NCBI GenBank assembly: GCA_024867545.1
Contig: JANFNE010000057.1
Coordinates: 248,001 to 312,000 of the forward strand
Direction: 5' to 3'
From: Phytopythium helicoides
Taxonomy: Eukaryota; Oomycota; Peronosporomycetes; Pythiales; Pythiaceae
Length of the DNA stretch: 64,000 nucleotides
Shown here: piece after piece, positions 10,336 through 21,769 of the stretch
Layout: each line of letters begins with the position of its first letter
How positions within the stretch are numbered: position 1 is the first letter of the stretch
The notes under the pieces: model-generated
What the model saw: the letters and a program-made list of their open reading frames with translations, nothing else
What the model was told of the DNA's origin: nothing
Database searches by the model: none
Position numbers and translations under genes: made by a program

Positions 10336-12787
10336 ATGAGGCTCGCCTGTGGTGCTCACTACAGCCCTGCTGGCCCAGCTACAGCTCGTCCACGCGGCTG
10401 GAGACTGCACTGGAACCCCCAACACGCTCACGTGGAGCTGTGGAGGTGTCTGTGATGACTACGTGCCGTGCTTGGTGTACAATGCCAGCGACTGTGAGGC
10501 CACGAGCGAAGAGCACAAGGCTAGCTGCACTAACGACGATGACGACGTGTGCGCCTACACGTGCTTCTCGGGCATCTACCCGGAGTCGAACACGCTCTCG
10601 CTCTTGATCCCGTTCAGCTCCAGCGAGACAGGAGAGCTCGGCCGAAGCAGGCTTCGAGAACGACACGGATTCCCTCGCGTGGGCGACAAATGACGCGCTG
10701 AAGAGCATCGGCGCTGCGAGCCTCGACCCGAACGTCAACTACGTCTACTTCTACGGCGGCTCGAGCTCAGTCTACGCGGATTTCGTGTTCGGGAAAGGCG
10801 TCGAGGTGCAGTTTGAAGACGGATTTGTCGCCGACAACAACAACTTGTCAGCCGTGTACCTCTACAGTCTCGACATGAGCGACGTGACGAATCTGCCGAC
10901 TCTACTGCCCACCAACATCCTGGGCATCGGCATGCGCAACGCACTGGTATCGGAGTTCCCATACAACGCGCCAGATTTCCAGGCCGTGCAAGTTATGTAA
11001 GTGATGTGCCTTCTGTGGTCGTGCTAAGCAAGACAAGACCAAGCGACTGACCATGAGTACTGCTCAGGGATCTGTCGTACAACTACATCAGTGATTTCAA
11101 CGGCTCGTTTGCGTCGTTGGCAGCATTGTAAGAGCTTTCACTTTGCCAGCACGCATCTTCAAGCAGCTCACGCTACTGTGCCGTTGGCCAGGTACCTCAA
11201 CAATAACTCATTCACGGCCATCCCAGACGCTATTTTCAACATCTCGTCGCTGAAATATCTGTACGTCATCTCACCGATCACTCCAGAGGAAAAAATGGTA
11301 TGGTGCTCACTTCTTTGCTTTGAATGTGTAGCCACATGGCAGGGTAATCCGCTAGCAGGGATGCCGACCTTCACGCGAGCGCAAGTCACGTTTCTCCAGG
11401 GCCTGAGTGACTTTGACTTACACGTGTACGACTTCGCTGAGACCCCAAACTGCGGAGCATGGCAACCGTGGTGGTGCACAATATCATCGTGTGCGTGTCA
11501 GACGAACTCTCGGGGTCTGCGAGCTCATCCTCAGGGGCATCTGAATCGAGTGCTTCAACTTCTGGCAGCAGTGACAACGAGCACAGCGGGACTGCCGTTC
11601 GCCTTATTGCTGGAGTTGTCATTGGTGTTGTTCTGGTGGTTGCGATTATCTTCGGCCTTCGTTGGTGGAGAAAAAGACGCAACCGCCGAAAGGAAAGCAC
11701 GACCCAGCAGCAGACGCTCACGGGAGAAGTGACGCCAAGCTCAAACACTGGAGCGCATCTCTGGAACGACGAGCAGCTCCAAGCTCTTCGAGTGGATGCT
11801 CGGGATATCACAGACGTGAAAAAGATCGGAAGTGGCTCGTTTGGTGTTGTGTGGCTCGTGCGCTATCGATCGTCACAACTTCTCGCGTCCAAGCGTCCGC
11901 TTGGCAAAGGGGCTGGAGGAAGTGGTGGTGGTATTCGTGTTGGCCATCGCGCAGGATCGGAGACACAGCAGAAGCAGCAACAAGTGCTTCAGCGGTTTGT
12001 GGAGGAAGTCAAACTCGTCGCACAGCTCGATCATATGAATATCGTCGCCTTCATGGGTGTCGCCTGGACATTTCATAGCGACATCCAGGCTCTGTTTGAG
12101 TACATGGAGAACGGTGACCTGCGCGATTATCTGGCAAACAACGAGCCAGTCTCTGAGACGACCAAGACAGTAGAGCGATTATCAGCTGAGGCATTCAAGT
12201 TGCAGATCGCAAGCGACATCGTCGACGCTTTAGTGTACGTACATTCGTTTGCGCCGCCCGTGGTGCATCGCGACCTCAAGTCCAGGAATGTGCTGCTCTC
12301 GTCTCCGGACTGGCACGCCAAGATCACAGACTTTGGATCGGCTCGTGTACAATCCGAGAATGCCACGATGACTGTTGGCGTTGGGACTGGTCGTTGGCTA
12401 GCTCCGGAGGTGCTGTCGGGTAGCAAGGACTACGGCCCAGCTGCCGACATGTTTGCGTTTGGCGTCATGCTGTCAGAGCTCGATACGCATCTGATCCCAT
12501 ACGACGATGCTCGAGGTCCTGACGGCAAGAAGCCGTTGGCAAACGTCGCAATTTTGCAGTTGGTGGCCGAGGGGAAGCTCCGACCGACGTTCTTTGGAAC
12601 TTGCAGACCTGCGATCAAGGAGCTGGCGCACCGTTGCATGGCACAGGAACCGGAGCATCGCCCGACTGCTCCACAGGTGGCCTATGAGCTACGACAGATA
12701 CTGAAGGTGGTTCAAGTGGAGCAAGAACAAAGTGTTCCGGGATTCGACGGAGGCATCTACAGAGGCTCCTCGTATCGATTGGTCTGA
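10336..12787 (+). CDS. LRR receptor-like kinase 2 (TKL-type), short ectodomain
   Basis: Paralogue of the receptor at 2791-6013. Exons: 10336-10996, 11068-11127 (60-base LRR), 11192-11260 (69-base LRR) and 11332-12787. It has a signal peptide, a cysteine-rich head (GDCTGTPNTLTWSCGGVC), only two LRR exons, the GNPLAGMPTFTRAQVTFLQG segment shared with the paralogue, a serine-rich juxtamembrane region, a membrane span (IAGVVIGVVLVVAIIFGL) and a kinase with GSGSFGVV, LLASKR, HRDLKSRN, DFG and APE intact. Four single-base breaks are visible by comparison with the paralogue and splice phase: extra bases near 10348 (signal peptide), 10640 and 11343 (a GGG run), and a missing base near 11457. The kinase exon itself is clean. 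It is either a real receptor with consensus errors or a decaying copy. Confidence 0.8.
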
Positions 12788-13952
12788 CTTATGGACCGAT
12801 CGTCGACCAATGTATGAAAACGAGGTAAATGCTGGATCAAATGAGTACAAGATTGAAGTGTGTTCGTCCCTACCGAATGTTCGATTCGAGAGATTGCGTG
12901 GGGTCAAGTGGTGACCACAACAACACATCCTCGAATGACGAAAAGATTGTTACGTGTTCAGTGTCCAGTGGTTCCTTTTGACGTTCCTTTTGTCGATGAA
13001 GCGAGAATTGAAGCAACCGTTTCTATTGAGGTTGTTGAAGGTGCATGCTTCAATGTCGGTGGTGTAAGCTCTGCGAATCCAGATGCTGATTTTCCAAGTG
13101 GGAGTGACTATTGTGCTGGATGCTCTCGGGTTGGTAGTATCTTTGCCATGGAATCCTTCTTGAGTTGTTGGAACCAGGTGCATTTTTGGCCATGTCTGCC
13201 CGTAGGTTCTTTGAAAACATACTCAACCAGATGCTGCGAAGCGTTCATGTTTCATCGAGCGTACGAACTAAAATGTTGAAGCTAGATATGCTGACGACCA
13301 CAACTGGGCTTGAGGCTTCGGTAGGCATCCATCCATCGCTGCTGACCACTTGTGGTCGCCAGCCCATGAGGAACCCAGCGAGTTCAATTTACATCGACTT
13401 CAACGCGGAAATGTGGTTGTTACCGAGGTCTTCAAGAATCGCGGCGAGTGCTGTGTGGCTGGCCGAGTGAGTCCACGAGCTCCGCTCTCGGTGAGTCGGA
13501 GCACCAAATGACTGTCGAAATGTGGGGCCGCTCCGGCGCGATCTTTCCTACGGTACTCGCGCGTAGCCATCTTGGTTATCTTGACTAAAGTATGGTCAGG
13601 AGCCAGCGCGGACGGCGACAAGTCATACTTTGTTCGAGATAAAACTCCTCCAGCTGGGATGCGCGAACCGTCTTTTCATAGCATCGAACCGTCGCTGTCA
13701 CCAAATTTAACTAGAAATTTGTATGTTGACCGCTCCGGTACCGTTATCCGCCACTCCTTTTCCCTGTCAGATGACCACCGCCGTTTTCGCCAGCTGTTCC
13801 GGCGGCAAGAGCCGGTTTACACTTGGTTTTTGTATGCTGGGTCCGAATTCCACCCCGTACCGTACCAGGCGAGCAGCTCCGGGCCACGCGGGACTCGCAA
13901 CTCGCATCCTGCAGACTCGCTTTTCCCCTTTAGCAGCGAAGCAACAGGCAGC
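12788..13952. other. Long intergenic stretch with unassigned open frames
   Basis: About 1.2 kb. A 139-residue plus-strand frame (12860-13279) and a broken minus-strand reading over 12950-13470 were looked at. Neither resembles a family I know and both lack splice or start support. The right end is the promoter of the CAP-domain gene. Confidence 0.4.
13697..13713 (+). promoter_or_regulatory. Possible Inr/FPR element upstream of the CAP gene
   Basis: TGTCACCAAATTTAACT contains the CAAATTT flanking element next to an Inr-like TCAC. It lies about 240 bases before the ATG, which is far for this lineage. Confidence 0.25.
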
Positions 13953-15327
13953 ATGAACGTCCGGCTGAGCGTGGCGGCGCTGGCGGCGTGGGGCGCGGCC
14001 GTGGCCAGCGCCACGGCGTTCGACACGACCGACCAGGCGCTGTGGATCGACCGCTTCAACTACTTCCGCATGACGGGGCTGCCCTGGTCCGCGGGCAACA
14101 TGCGCCGCATCGGCTGGGACGCCTCGCTGGCCACCAAGGCCGAGACTGCGGCCACGGGCTGTGCGGCCACCACCACGGCGGGCGTCAACGCCTTCACGGC
14201 CTCCTCGGACAACAGCTCGAGCCTCTCGCTGGTCGACCAGGCGATCAACCAGTGGATCGTGACCACGTCGCTGTCGACGCTCGCGACGCTCACGGCGCCG
14301 AGCGCCGCCGGCGAAGGCGTCGGCACCGGCGTCTACAACTCGTACTCGCAGGCGGTGTGGGCTGAGACTTACTCGGTCGGCTGTGCCTCCGCTACGTGCT
14401 CGGGCGGCACGCAGGTCGTCTGCGAGTTCTCGCCCGCGGGTAACGACGGATCGAGCGCGTGGTACATCCATGCGGATCAGGGCTCGCAGTGCCCCAGCGG
14501 CACGACCTCCTCCACGGGCCTCTGTATCGTCGAAGGTGACTCCGCCAACGACGCCATCGCGCCGATTGCCGCTGGACAGGAGGCCTACCAGGTCTTCCCC
14601 AGCTACGTGTCGGACTTGCAGACCGTGCTCGTAGAGGCTGCACGCGCCGTCGCCTCGGGTACTACGGCGCCGCCCGCGTCTACGACGGAAGCGCCGACCT
14701 CTACCGCGGACTCACCCACGTCCACCACGGCTACGCCCAAGACCACTACGGCCACGCCCAAGACCACGACGGCCACGCCAAAGACCACCACGGCTACGCC
14801 CAAGACGACGTCGGAATCGTCCTCTTCGTCGGGCTCGTCGTCCAAGTCGTCGACATCCAAGACCTCGACGACGTCGAGCTCGACCACCGACGAGAGCGAC
14901 TCGGGCAGCGAGCCAGGCACGGTTAAGGCCAGCTCGGCCAGCGGCTCGACGTTCACCAACGAGGCCACGACGGCGCCGTCCTCGTCTACGACGGGCTCGA
15001 ACACGTCGGGAACGACGTCTGGAACGACTTCGGGGACGACGTCGGGAACATCGGGCACATCGACCACGACCTCGTCGTCCACGACCACTACTACGTCGTC
15101 GACGACAGCCTGAGAGCACGACGTCGAGCCCGGCGTCGGACACGACGACCGTGTCGGCCAACAACCAGTCGGCGGACACGTCGAGCAGCGTGTCGGCCAC
15201 GGGCATGGCCGGTGTGATCGTGGTGGCCGTGGCTGCCATCGCTGCCGTCGCCGTGTTCGTGAGCTACCGCAAGAACCAGCAGCGACAGCGCGACATCATG
15301 CAGAACGGCGGCATCCACGTCATCTAA
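13953..15327 (+). CDS. Secreted CAP/SCP-domain protein with mucin-like stalk and membrane anchor
   Basis: ATG at 13953 opens a signal peptide (MNVRLSVAALAAWGAAVASA). A CAP (PR-1/SCP) domain follows: WIDRFNYFRMTGLPW, a cysteine in TGCAATTT, and the signature YSQAVWAETYSVGCASATC. After about residue 230 comes a long Ser/Thr-rich stalk with TTATPK repeats, likely O-glycosylated. In one frame translation stops at 15111-15113. Shifting one base near 15105 continues the Ser/Thr stalk into a membrane span (AGVIVVAVAAIAAVAVFV) and a short basic tail ending at 15325-15327. The immediate continuation of composition plus a good membrane span argues for a consensus indel rather than a secreted, anchor-free form. 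CAP proteins bind sterols or act at the surface; the role here is unknown. Confidence 0.8.
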
Positions 15328-15660
15328 AAAGCGTAGAGCGAGGCAGCGTGGCATGTCGACGGCTGGGCAGTTTTTGAATTATTCGTGTGCGTGTTGATGG
15401 CAACTCGAGTCGTTCGTGCCTCCTCCTGTGTTTAGTGTCGTGTCTCGTCATGTCATGGATGTCAACAACTACCGCAAGGTGTCCACGGAAATGCACACTT
15501 GGTTTCATGTTTTTGGCTTTTTGTCCTTGTCTCCTCCATCGCCCCCTGGTCGTTTAGAAAAACACGTCCGCTGCGAATGCGGCCGCACTGCATCCATGCG
15601 CCGCTTGCACCACCTCACATCCATCCACTCCACAACACTATCCGCTCCTTCCTACTGCGC
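15328..15660. other. Intergenic, convergent 3' flanks
   Basis: Lies between the ends of the CAP gene and the AGC kinase. No open frame or repeat of note. Confidence 0.6.
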
Positions 15661-18537
15661 TCAGATGCTGTACTCGTCCGACTCGAGCAGCGCGGGCGCC
15701 GGCAGATTCTTGAAGCTGTTTTGCTGAAGTGCCAGCTGCTCGAACTGCTTGGCCTCGTTGTCTAGCTGCAGCTCAGGCGTAAAGTCAAAGTCCTGGAACA
15801 GGCGCTTGTCGTCCTTGCCTCCCGAGCCGCCCGTAGCGCCAGGCCCAGTTGCATGGTTGCCGTACGTCGGGCGCTGCACCTGCGGCGCGTTCGGGTCCAT
15901 CATCTCGAAACCACGTTCAATGTCCGAGATCTCCTGGTCCGTGAACGCCTGCGGGAAGTTAGACGTGTCCGGCACGCCCGTCGGGTCCGTTGTCACCTTC
16001 GGGCGGAATGGCGGCGGCAGCTGCCGCGCCTTCATCTTTTCCCAGTCAATACCCGAGAAGAACGGGTGGTCGAAGATCTCGCGGTCGCCGCGCGGACCCG
16101 AGCCAAGTCGCTGCTTCGGGTCGCGGTGAAGCAGACGCTGAATCAGGTCACGCGCCGGCGGCGACAGGTACTCGGGAATAACCAAATGGCCACGCAGAAT
16201 ATTGTGGAAGAGCTGCTTCTTGTCGTTCGTGTAGAACGGTGGCAGTCCCGTTAGCAGCTCGAACAGCAGAGCGCCAACCGAATACCAGTCGAGCGCAAAG
16301 CCGTGGCCCGATCGGGACAGCATCTCCGGTGCCAGGTACATCGGCGAGCCACAGAAAGTGTTGGCCGACGTGTGGTCCTTGATTCCTTCCTTCGAAATAC
16401 CAAAGTCTGTGAGCAAGCAGTGGCCCTCGAGGTCCATGACGACGTTCTCGGGCTTCAGGTCGCGGAAGACAATGTTCTTGGAATGCAGGTGCGACAGCGC
16501 GAGCGCGATCTCACCGATGTAGAACGCAGCCTCGGGCTCCGTGAACGCCTTCTTACGCGTAAGCGCAGAAAGCAGATCGCCTCCTCCGCAGTAGTCCATG
16601 ACCAGGAACAGGCGGTCCTGCGACTGGAACGCGTAGTAGAGTGTCACAATGTACGGGTGGTCCGAGCATGCCTGCAGTGCTGCCTTCTCTGTGTGGATGT
16701 ACTGCGCCTGGTTCTTTTGCACGATCGCCTGCTTGTTGTACGCCTTGAGCGCGTACCACTTTTCACGGTTCGAACCCTTGCCGCGCACGAGGTAAACCTT
16801 GGCAAACGCACCACGGCCGAGCACCTTTGACGAATTCAAAGTCGCGCGGGCCAAGCGCCAGGTCCTTCTGGTATTTGTTCTTGAAGGCAACGTGAGCCAC
16901 CTGCGTATCATTGACCTCGCGGTTCTCGCCACGGTTGGCAGCCGACGGAGGTGGCTGCGACGGGTTCGTAGCCGCCAAGTTGGCGCCACTGCCAAGTAGA
17001 CACACGGATCGGGTGACCAATCGGCGACAGATGCACGGGAAGTGAGCCACTTGCGTTCGGCGCATCAATGCGCGCGCCACGCGAAATGAGCATCTTGGCG
17101 AGCGGAATGTTGCCGATCTCGGCGCAGAAATGGATAGCGCCATTGCCCTGGTGGTCGGTCGCGTTTGGGTCAGCGTTTCCGTTCATCAGCAGCTCCTCGC
17201 AACACTCGACGTTGCCAGCGCGAGCAGCAAGATGCAGCGCCGTGTAACTGTCGCCAGTACGCGCAGTCGGGTCGGCGCCATGCGCAAGCAGCTCACGCAC
17301 AGCGCGAGGGTGGTTGAGGCGCGCAGCCAGGTGCAGCGCCGTGGTCTGGTTGATGCCAACGCCGTTGACGTCGACGACATTGTCGCGCAGCAGCGTGGCG
17401 ATGAGGTGCCAGTTGCCGACCTCAGCAGCATCGAAGAGCTGGAACTGCTTCTTCTTGACATCACGCAAGTCGAGAATCATCTGCGGGGCCGCTGAGCGCG
17501 TCTTTCCACCCGTGGGGACGTCGGGCGGCGCGTTCATGGCGGCCGCGCGCGCACCAGCGCCGCCCATTTCGAGCTCGTGGATGATCTGGTCCTTGACAGC
17601 GAGCTGTTCGCGCAGCTGTCGGTTTTCTTCGAGCAGCTGCTTGATGACAATGTCCTTGGGGTCGGACGACTTGTCGGCGCCGCGCACGATCTCGTGATCC
17701 TCGAGAAGGCTGGGGCGCGAGTAGTCCTCGTTGTTGGCCGGCGCGTTGGCCGGGTTGAGTCCCTTGCCGCCGCTGCTGGCGAGGTAGGACACGGGCGAGA
17801 CGTCCTGGAAGCTGCCGCGCTGCTGCTGGGACGAGGACGATGGCGCGGTGGGGCCCGCACGCTTGAGCGCGTTGATGTGTGCTCGGATGGACTTGACCCA
17901 GTCCTCCATCTCCCTCGCGGTGCTGGCCTGCGCGAACATCTTCTTTGTTGGCGTGACGACCTCAAAGCAGTTGGCCTTGTCGTCGATGGTGGACTTGCGC
18001 ACGATCGAGTCGGCCGTGAGCTCCAGCTCTCCCTTGAGGTGCACAATGTCCTCCTTTCCCGTGTTGAAGAACCCTCCTCCCTGCTTGTAGTAGGACAGGT
18101 GCCCCTCGGCGAGCACGAAGAACCGCTCCTTCCAGTTGGCGAACGCGTCCATGGACGACATGGCGCGCTTGGTGAGGAATCCCGTCTTGCTCGACACAAA
18201 CGCGGGCGAGCCCGCCGCGTCATCCCCTTTTCCCCCCGCGTTGAACGAGGACGAGGCCGTCGAGCCCGTCGCGGGCGAGTGCAGCGCGCCGCTCGAGCCC
18301 GCGCCGCTGAGCCCGCGGCCCGAGCCGAAGCCCGAGATCGTGTTGCGCGACGTGACGCCGCCGAAGCCCGAGCCGCCCGCCGAGAAGCCGCCCTGCTGCG
18401 GACTCGCGTTCAAGCCCGGACGAGTACGTCACCTCCTGGCTGTTGCCGCGGCGCCGCGCCTTGTTGAAGCGCATGCTGATGCTCTGCCGGTCGCCGCCGC
18501 CGGCCGCGCCGACGCCGCCGCGCGCGCCGCTCGCCAT
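15661..18537 (-). CDS. PH domain - ankyrin repeats - AGC kinase fusion
   Basis: One protein of about 957 residues after repair. ATG at 18537 starts a Gly/Ser-rich leader (MASGARGGVGAAGGGDRQS). A PH domain follows (TGFLTKRAMSSMDAFANWKE to MEDWVKSIRAHIN), then a short coiled coil (IKQLLEENRQLREQLAVKD), four ankyrin repeats (TALHLAARLNHPRAVRELLA, TALHLAARAGNVECCEELLM and neighbours) and a Ser/Thr kinase: GRGAFAKVYLV loop, ALKAY lysine, FRDLKPENVV, DFG, CGSPMYLAPE, with an AGC-type tail. Three single extra bases break the frame: near 18415, near 17020 (between ankyrin and linker) and in the AAA run at 16825. The linker HVAFKNKYQKDLALGPRDFE joins smoothly to the kinase, supporting a single gene. 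Phosphoinositide recruitment of the kinase is likely; the partner of the ankyrin part is unknown. Confidence 0.8.
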
Positions 18538-18929
18538 GTCGACCGCCTGTCTCCTTGTTTCTCTCTGCTGCGGCGCTCTGTGCCTTCCGGCGGGAGAAGA
18601 AGAAAGCGCGAGCTTTTCCCCCCTTTGGACACTCCCGCGCGCGAGTGACTGGATTGCTTGCTTCGGTTTGGACTGTGTGTGGGGGGGAAAAATCATGATG
18701 TTAACGAAATGAAGTGCATTGTTGGGGGTTTTGAAAGGGGGTGTACTGATTGAAGGAAAACATACGATATTATTGTGGTGTGCGACAGGGCGACATTTTA
18801 ATTTAGACCAATGGGAGGACGATTGAGACGAGGATTTTGACCTATCAGGAGACCAAGGGGTAGGTTACGATGGGTACACTCTGTTGTATTGTGACACTAT
18901 CGAAAATACGTGGCACGCCACCTTCCACG
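18538..18929. other. Promoter region of the PH-ankyrin-AGC kinase gene
   Basis: About 390 bases between the kinase ATG and the stop of N6AMT1. Contains G-runs and no recognised coding sequence. Confidence 0.5.
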
Positions 18930-19991
18930 TCACATTGTCAGTGCATTGGCGGTGCGCTGGAACTTGAGGATCGACAGCCGCTCGTTCTTGGCCTTGGTGG
19001 CCTTGACGACCTGCTTGCGTGCATCAATCATGGCGTTGCACCGCTGCATTAGCCTGCTAAAGTCCCTACGGATGGCCTCCAAACCTTCAAAAACCGCCAC
19101 CGCACCGTCATGGAGAAGCCGTCGCGAGCCAGGATGGCCGCAATGTCCTTGGGCTTGTTCTCGGCCACCACGACCATGTAGAACACGCCCGAGGGCGACA
19201 GTAGACCCTGCAACACGCTCAGACGACCGTGTGAGTGATCAGCAGTGAGCTATGCTGGATGCTGGAGGCCTGGAAAGTGGGACTCCAGCTCGGTCTCACC
19301 TGGATGCGGGGCAGCAGCCGGTCGATCACTTCGCGGCCGTCGACGCCTCCGGCCCAGGCTGCTTCGATCCCTCTGGCAACAGAGAAGATGGAGAGCCCGT
19401 CAGCAACTGGACTGCGAGGAAGCCAGCAGTGCAGTCACGCCACGTACGTCGAGCCGACCTCCTCGCTGGGCGTCGGCACGTACGGCGGGTTGAACAGCAG
19501 CACGTCCACTTGTCCCTGCGTCACCACTGGCTCGTCAGCCTCCACCAACTGCCCACTGCTACGCTCCAGCTCGAGCTCACGCGTATCCTCGGCTCATAGC
19601 ACTGCAGCAGGTCCGTCCTCGCGATTCCGAACGTCTGGACGCCATTGAGCTGCGCCGTGTCCTTCGCCACCTTTGCGGCCAGCGCGTTGATGTCCGAGCC
19701 GAGAAAGAGAGCATGGTGGCCCTCTCTCTGCAGCTCCGTCGCCAGATACGTGATGACCGCGCCGCTGCCGCATCTAGCGCGTCGAAAGCGTCAATCGCAG
19801 CTCAGGAGGACCAGCGAAGGCTCGAAATGACGCGCGCACCCGATCTCCACGCACACAGCGGGCGCCAGAGCGAGCAGCTGCGGCAGCTCGGCCTTCAACG
19901 CGTCCAGGAACAGGAACGTGTCCTCCGCTGGCTCGTACACGTCGCAGTCGAACGCCATGGCCACCTCCGGCACGCGCGCGGGCGACGCCAT
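18930..19991 (-). CDS. N6AMT1: N6AMT1/HEMK2-like methyltransferase, five exons
   Basis: With TRMT112, the eukaryotic enzyme methylates the glutamine of the GGQ motif of release factor eRF1 (histone lysine also reported). Exons on the minus strand: 19840-19991, 19448-19773, 19300-19372, 19106-19207 and 18930-19010. The sequence shows VYEPAEDTFLFLDAL, the SAM site EIGCGSGAVITYLA across intron 1, the catalytic NPPYVPTPSEEVGS, GIEAAWAGGVDGREVIDRLL, and a C-terminus with NERLSILKF. Intron 4 (19011-19105) has GT..AG and a CTAAT branch site and is open in one frame, which could mislead gene callers. One base is missing near 19590. ATG 19991 (MASPARVPEVAMAFD) was chosen; the in-frame ATG at 19958 is possible. 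Confidence 0.88.
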
Positions 19992-20134
19992 GGCCACTGC
20001 TTTGCTTGTCACCTGTGCGCAGACGTGTGGACCACAGGGACGCACCGCATGAAGTGATGCGCAGCGCCAAGTTGAAGTCAAACCTCTTAGGACGGCATTG
20101 GATGGATTGGATTGCTACAAGTTTGAACGAGATC

Positions 20135-21706
20135 CTAGATCCAGACATTGTCGCGAAAGAGCCACGGAGTGAAGTCGCTCGGGCGATGGACTCGTAGCCA
20201 TTCGAGCACCTCGTGCTGGTTTCGGGTCGCCAGAGAGTCGATCACCAGGAGTGAACAACCCTCGTGGCCGTGCTCGTGAAGCCATTGGACGACGCTCAAG
20301 TGGCCCTTCTCGGCAGCTCTGTCCATCGCATGGCTTGACTGCACGCCTTTTTCGTGCAGGAACTTTATTACTGCTAGTTGGCCCTCGCTTGCAGCCTCTT
20401 TCATTGCGCTAGGCAGTAAGTGCTCGATACCTGGACGATTCTCGACAACCCATTGAACCACTTCGAGATTTCCTTTGGCTGCAGCAAGCTTGAGCGCCTT
20501 GAAGCTGCATCGGATGCCGGGTGTATTTGCGTAGATCCATTTGACTACGTCCAGATGGTTTCTCATGACAGCTAAGCCAAGGCCGGACATTGAGCACGAC
20601 TCGTTTCGATGGGTGTGGAGAAACTTGACGATTTCGAGATGGCCTCTTGATGCTGCTTTATCAATACAGAAAGCGGCATTGAGATTGAAGTGGCTCCTCT
20701 CACGTATCTTCAGATATCCGTAAAGATACTGTGAGATAATGTCAGATGAGGGATCCGTGTCGCCAATCGTACCACCCTCGCTCCGGTTTTCATGTAGCCA
20801 TCGAACCACATCGAGATGCCCGTTAGCAGCCGCCTGGTCCATTGCAGCCATAGACGCGCAAGCTCCGTAGCTGTGTAAAAGTTGAACAGTTTCCAAGTCG
20901 CCGTTACATGCTGCGTTATCAAGCACTTCAGTGCCGGCGTCAGACGAAAACTGCTCAAGAACTGCTTTCAATATGTCCGTGTGCCCAAGTTTCAGCGCGT
21001 CTTGGACCAATGACGGCAAGAAAATCTTCCTTTCACCGCTTGTTGATTCCTCAAGGAGCATTAGTACGAACCCGAGGCTCCCCGTCTTGGCTGCAGTAGC
21101 TCCAGCGGCGCTGGAGAATAGCTGAAGCCTGTGTTCAAATCGGAGTGGCTGAAGGCGCTCAAGCAACCACAGCGCAGCTTCTAACTTATCGGATTCTGCG
21201 GTCGATAGCACTGTCGCGCCATCAAAACACACCCCAAACGAGTTCACTAGCCGTTGCATAATATCAATTGCACCCTTCTTCGCTGCCGCAGACATACCAA
21301 AACTCGCCAGTCGTTGTTTTTCCCTCCCGTCTGAAGCGCCGTCGCGTTTCATTGACGATATCACCAGATCCACAAGGTCCCAGTATTCACACTCGATTGC
21401 TCTCCAAAGCTCCCATTTCGAAGACATGTCCAGATAAGCAGACATAATTTTGCAGACGTGCAGCAGCGCACCGACTTGCGGACCGAGAGGCGTCAGGCGC
21501 AGCACAGCGCGAATCTTCACGGAAACGAACCCCGACAATTCCACGTACTTCTCAGGAGCATCGCGGGTGCCAACGCCGCACAAGTGCAAGTATACGTTCT
21601 TGTCAGCTTCGCCTTCTAGGACCTTCTCACCGCGCAAGGCCATTCGAGTGCGAAGTTCATCTTCCAGAAATTTGCACCTCAAACGGTTTATTGCGTTGAA
21701 GACCAT
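20135..21706 (-). CDS. Ankyrin-repeat protein, WLH-type
   Basis: A single uninterrupted frame of 523 residues from ATG 21706 (MVFNAINRLRCKFLEDELR). The N-terminal ~130 residues are non-repeat. Ankyrin-like repeats of the oomycete/giant-virus style then follow, with signatures AAANGHLDVVRWLHENR, AASRGHLEIVKFLHTHR, AAAKGNLEVVQWVVENR and AAEKGHLSVVQWLHEHG. These probably form a solenoid for protein binding; partner unknown. There is no signal peptide or membrane segment. The start is supported by an Inr-like element about 55 bases upstream. No frame break is seen. Confidence 0.75.
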   Translation of the reverse strand: MVFNAINRLRCKFLEDELRTRMALRGEKVLEGEADKNVYLHLCGVGTRDAPEKYVELSGFVSVKIRAVLRLTPLGPQVGALLHVCKIMSAYLDMSSKWELWRAIECEYWDLVDLVISSMKRDGASDGREKQRLASFGMSAAAKKGAIDIMQRLVNSFGVCFDGATVLSTAESDKLEAALWLLERLQPLRFEHRLQLFSSAAGATAAKTGSLGFVLMLLEESTSGERKIFLPSLVQDALKLGHTDILKAVLEQFSSDAGTEVLDNAACNGDLETVQLLHSYGACASMAAMDQAAANGHLDVVRWLHENRSEGGTIGDTDPSSDIISQYLYGYLKIRERSHFNLNAAFCIDKAASRGHLEIVKFLHTHRNESCSMSGLGLAVMRNHLDVVKWIYANTPGIRCSFKALKLAAAKGNLEVVQWVVENRPGIEHLLPSAMKEAASEGQLAVIKFLHEKGVQSSHAMDRAAEKGHLSVVQWLHEHGHEGCSLLVIDSLATRNQHEVLEWLRVHRPSDFTPWLFRDNVWI

Positions 21707-21760
21707 GTATCCGTTCAGATTGACACTTGCCAAGCTGGTTTCCTGCTGACAGCAGCAATT

Positions 21761-21769
21761 CAGAAATGA
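21761..21769 (-). promoter_or_regulatory. Inr-like element of the WLH ankyrin gene
   Basis: Minus-strand TCATTTCTG followed by AATT matches the oomycete Inr/FPR pattern, about 55 bases before ATG 21706. Confidence 0.45.

Noticed and set aside
18930..19105. Separate small coiled-coil gene downstream of N6AMT1
   Set aside because: The open frame over 19011-19105 has GT..AG ends and a CTAAT branch site; splicing it restores the methyltransferase C-terminus in phase.
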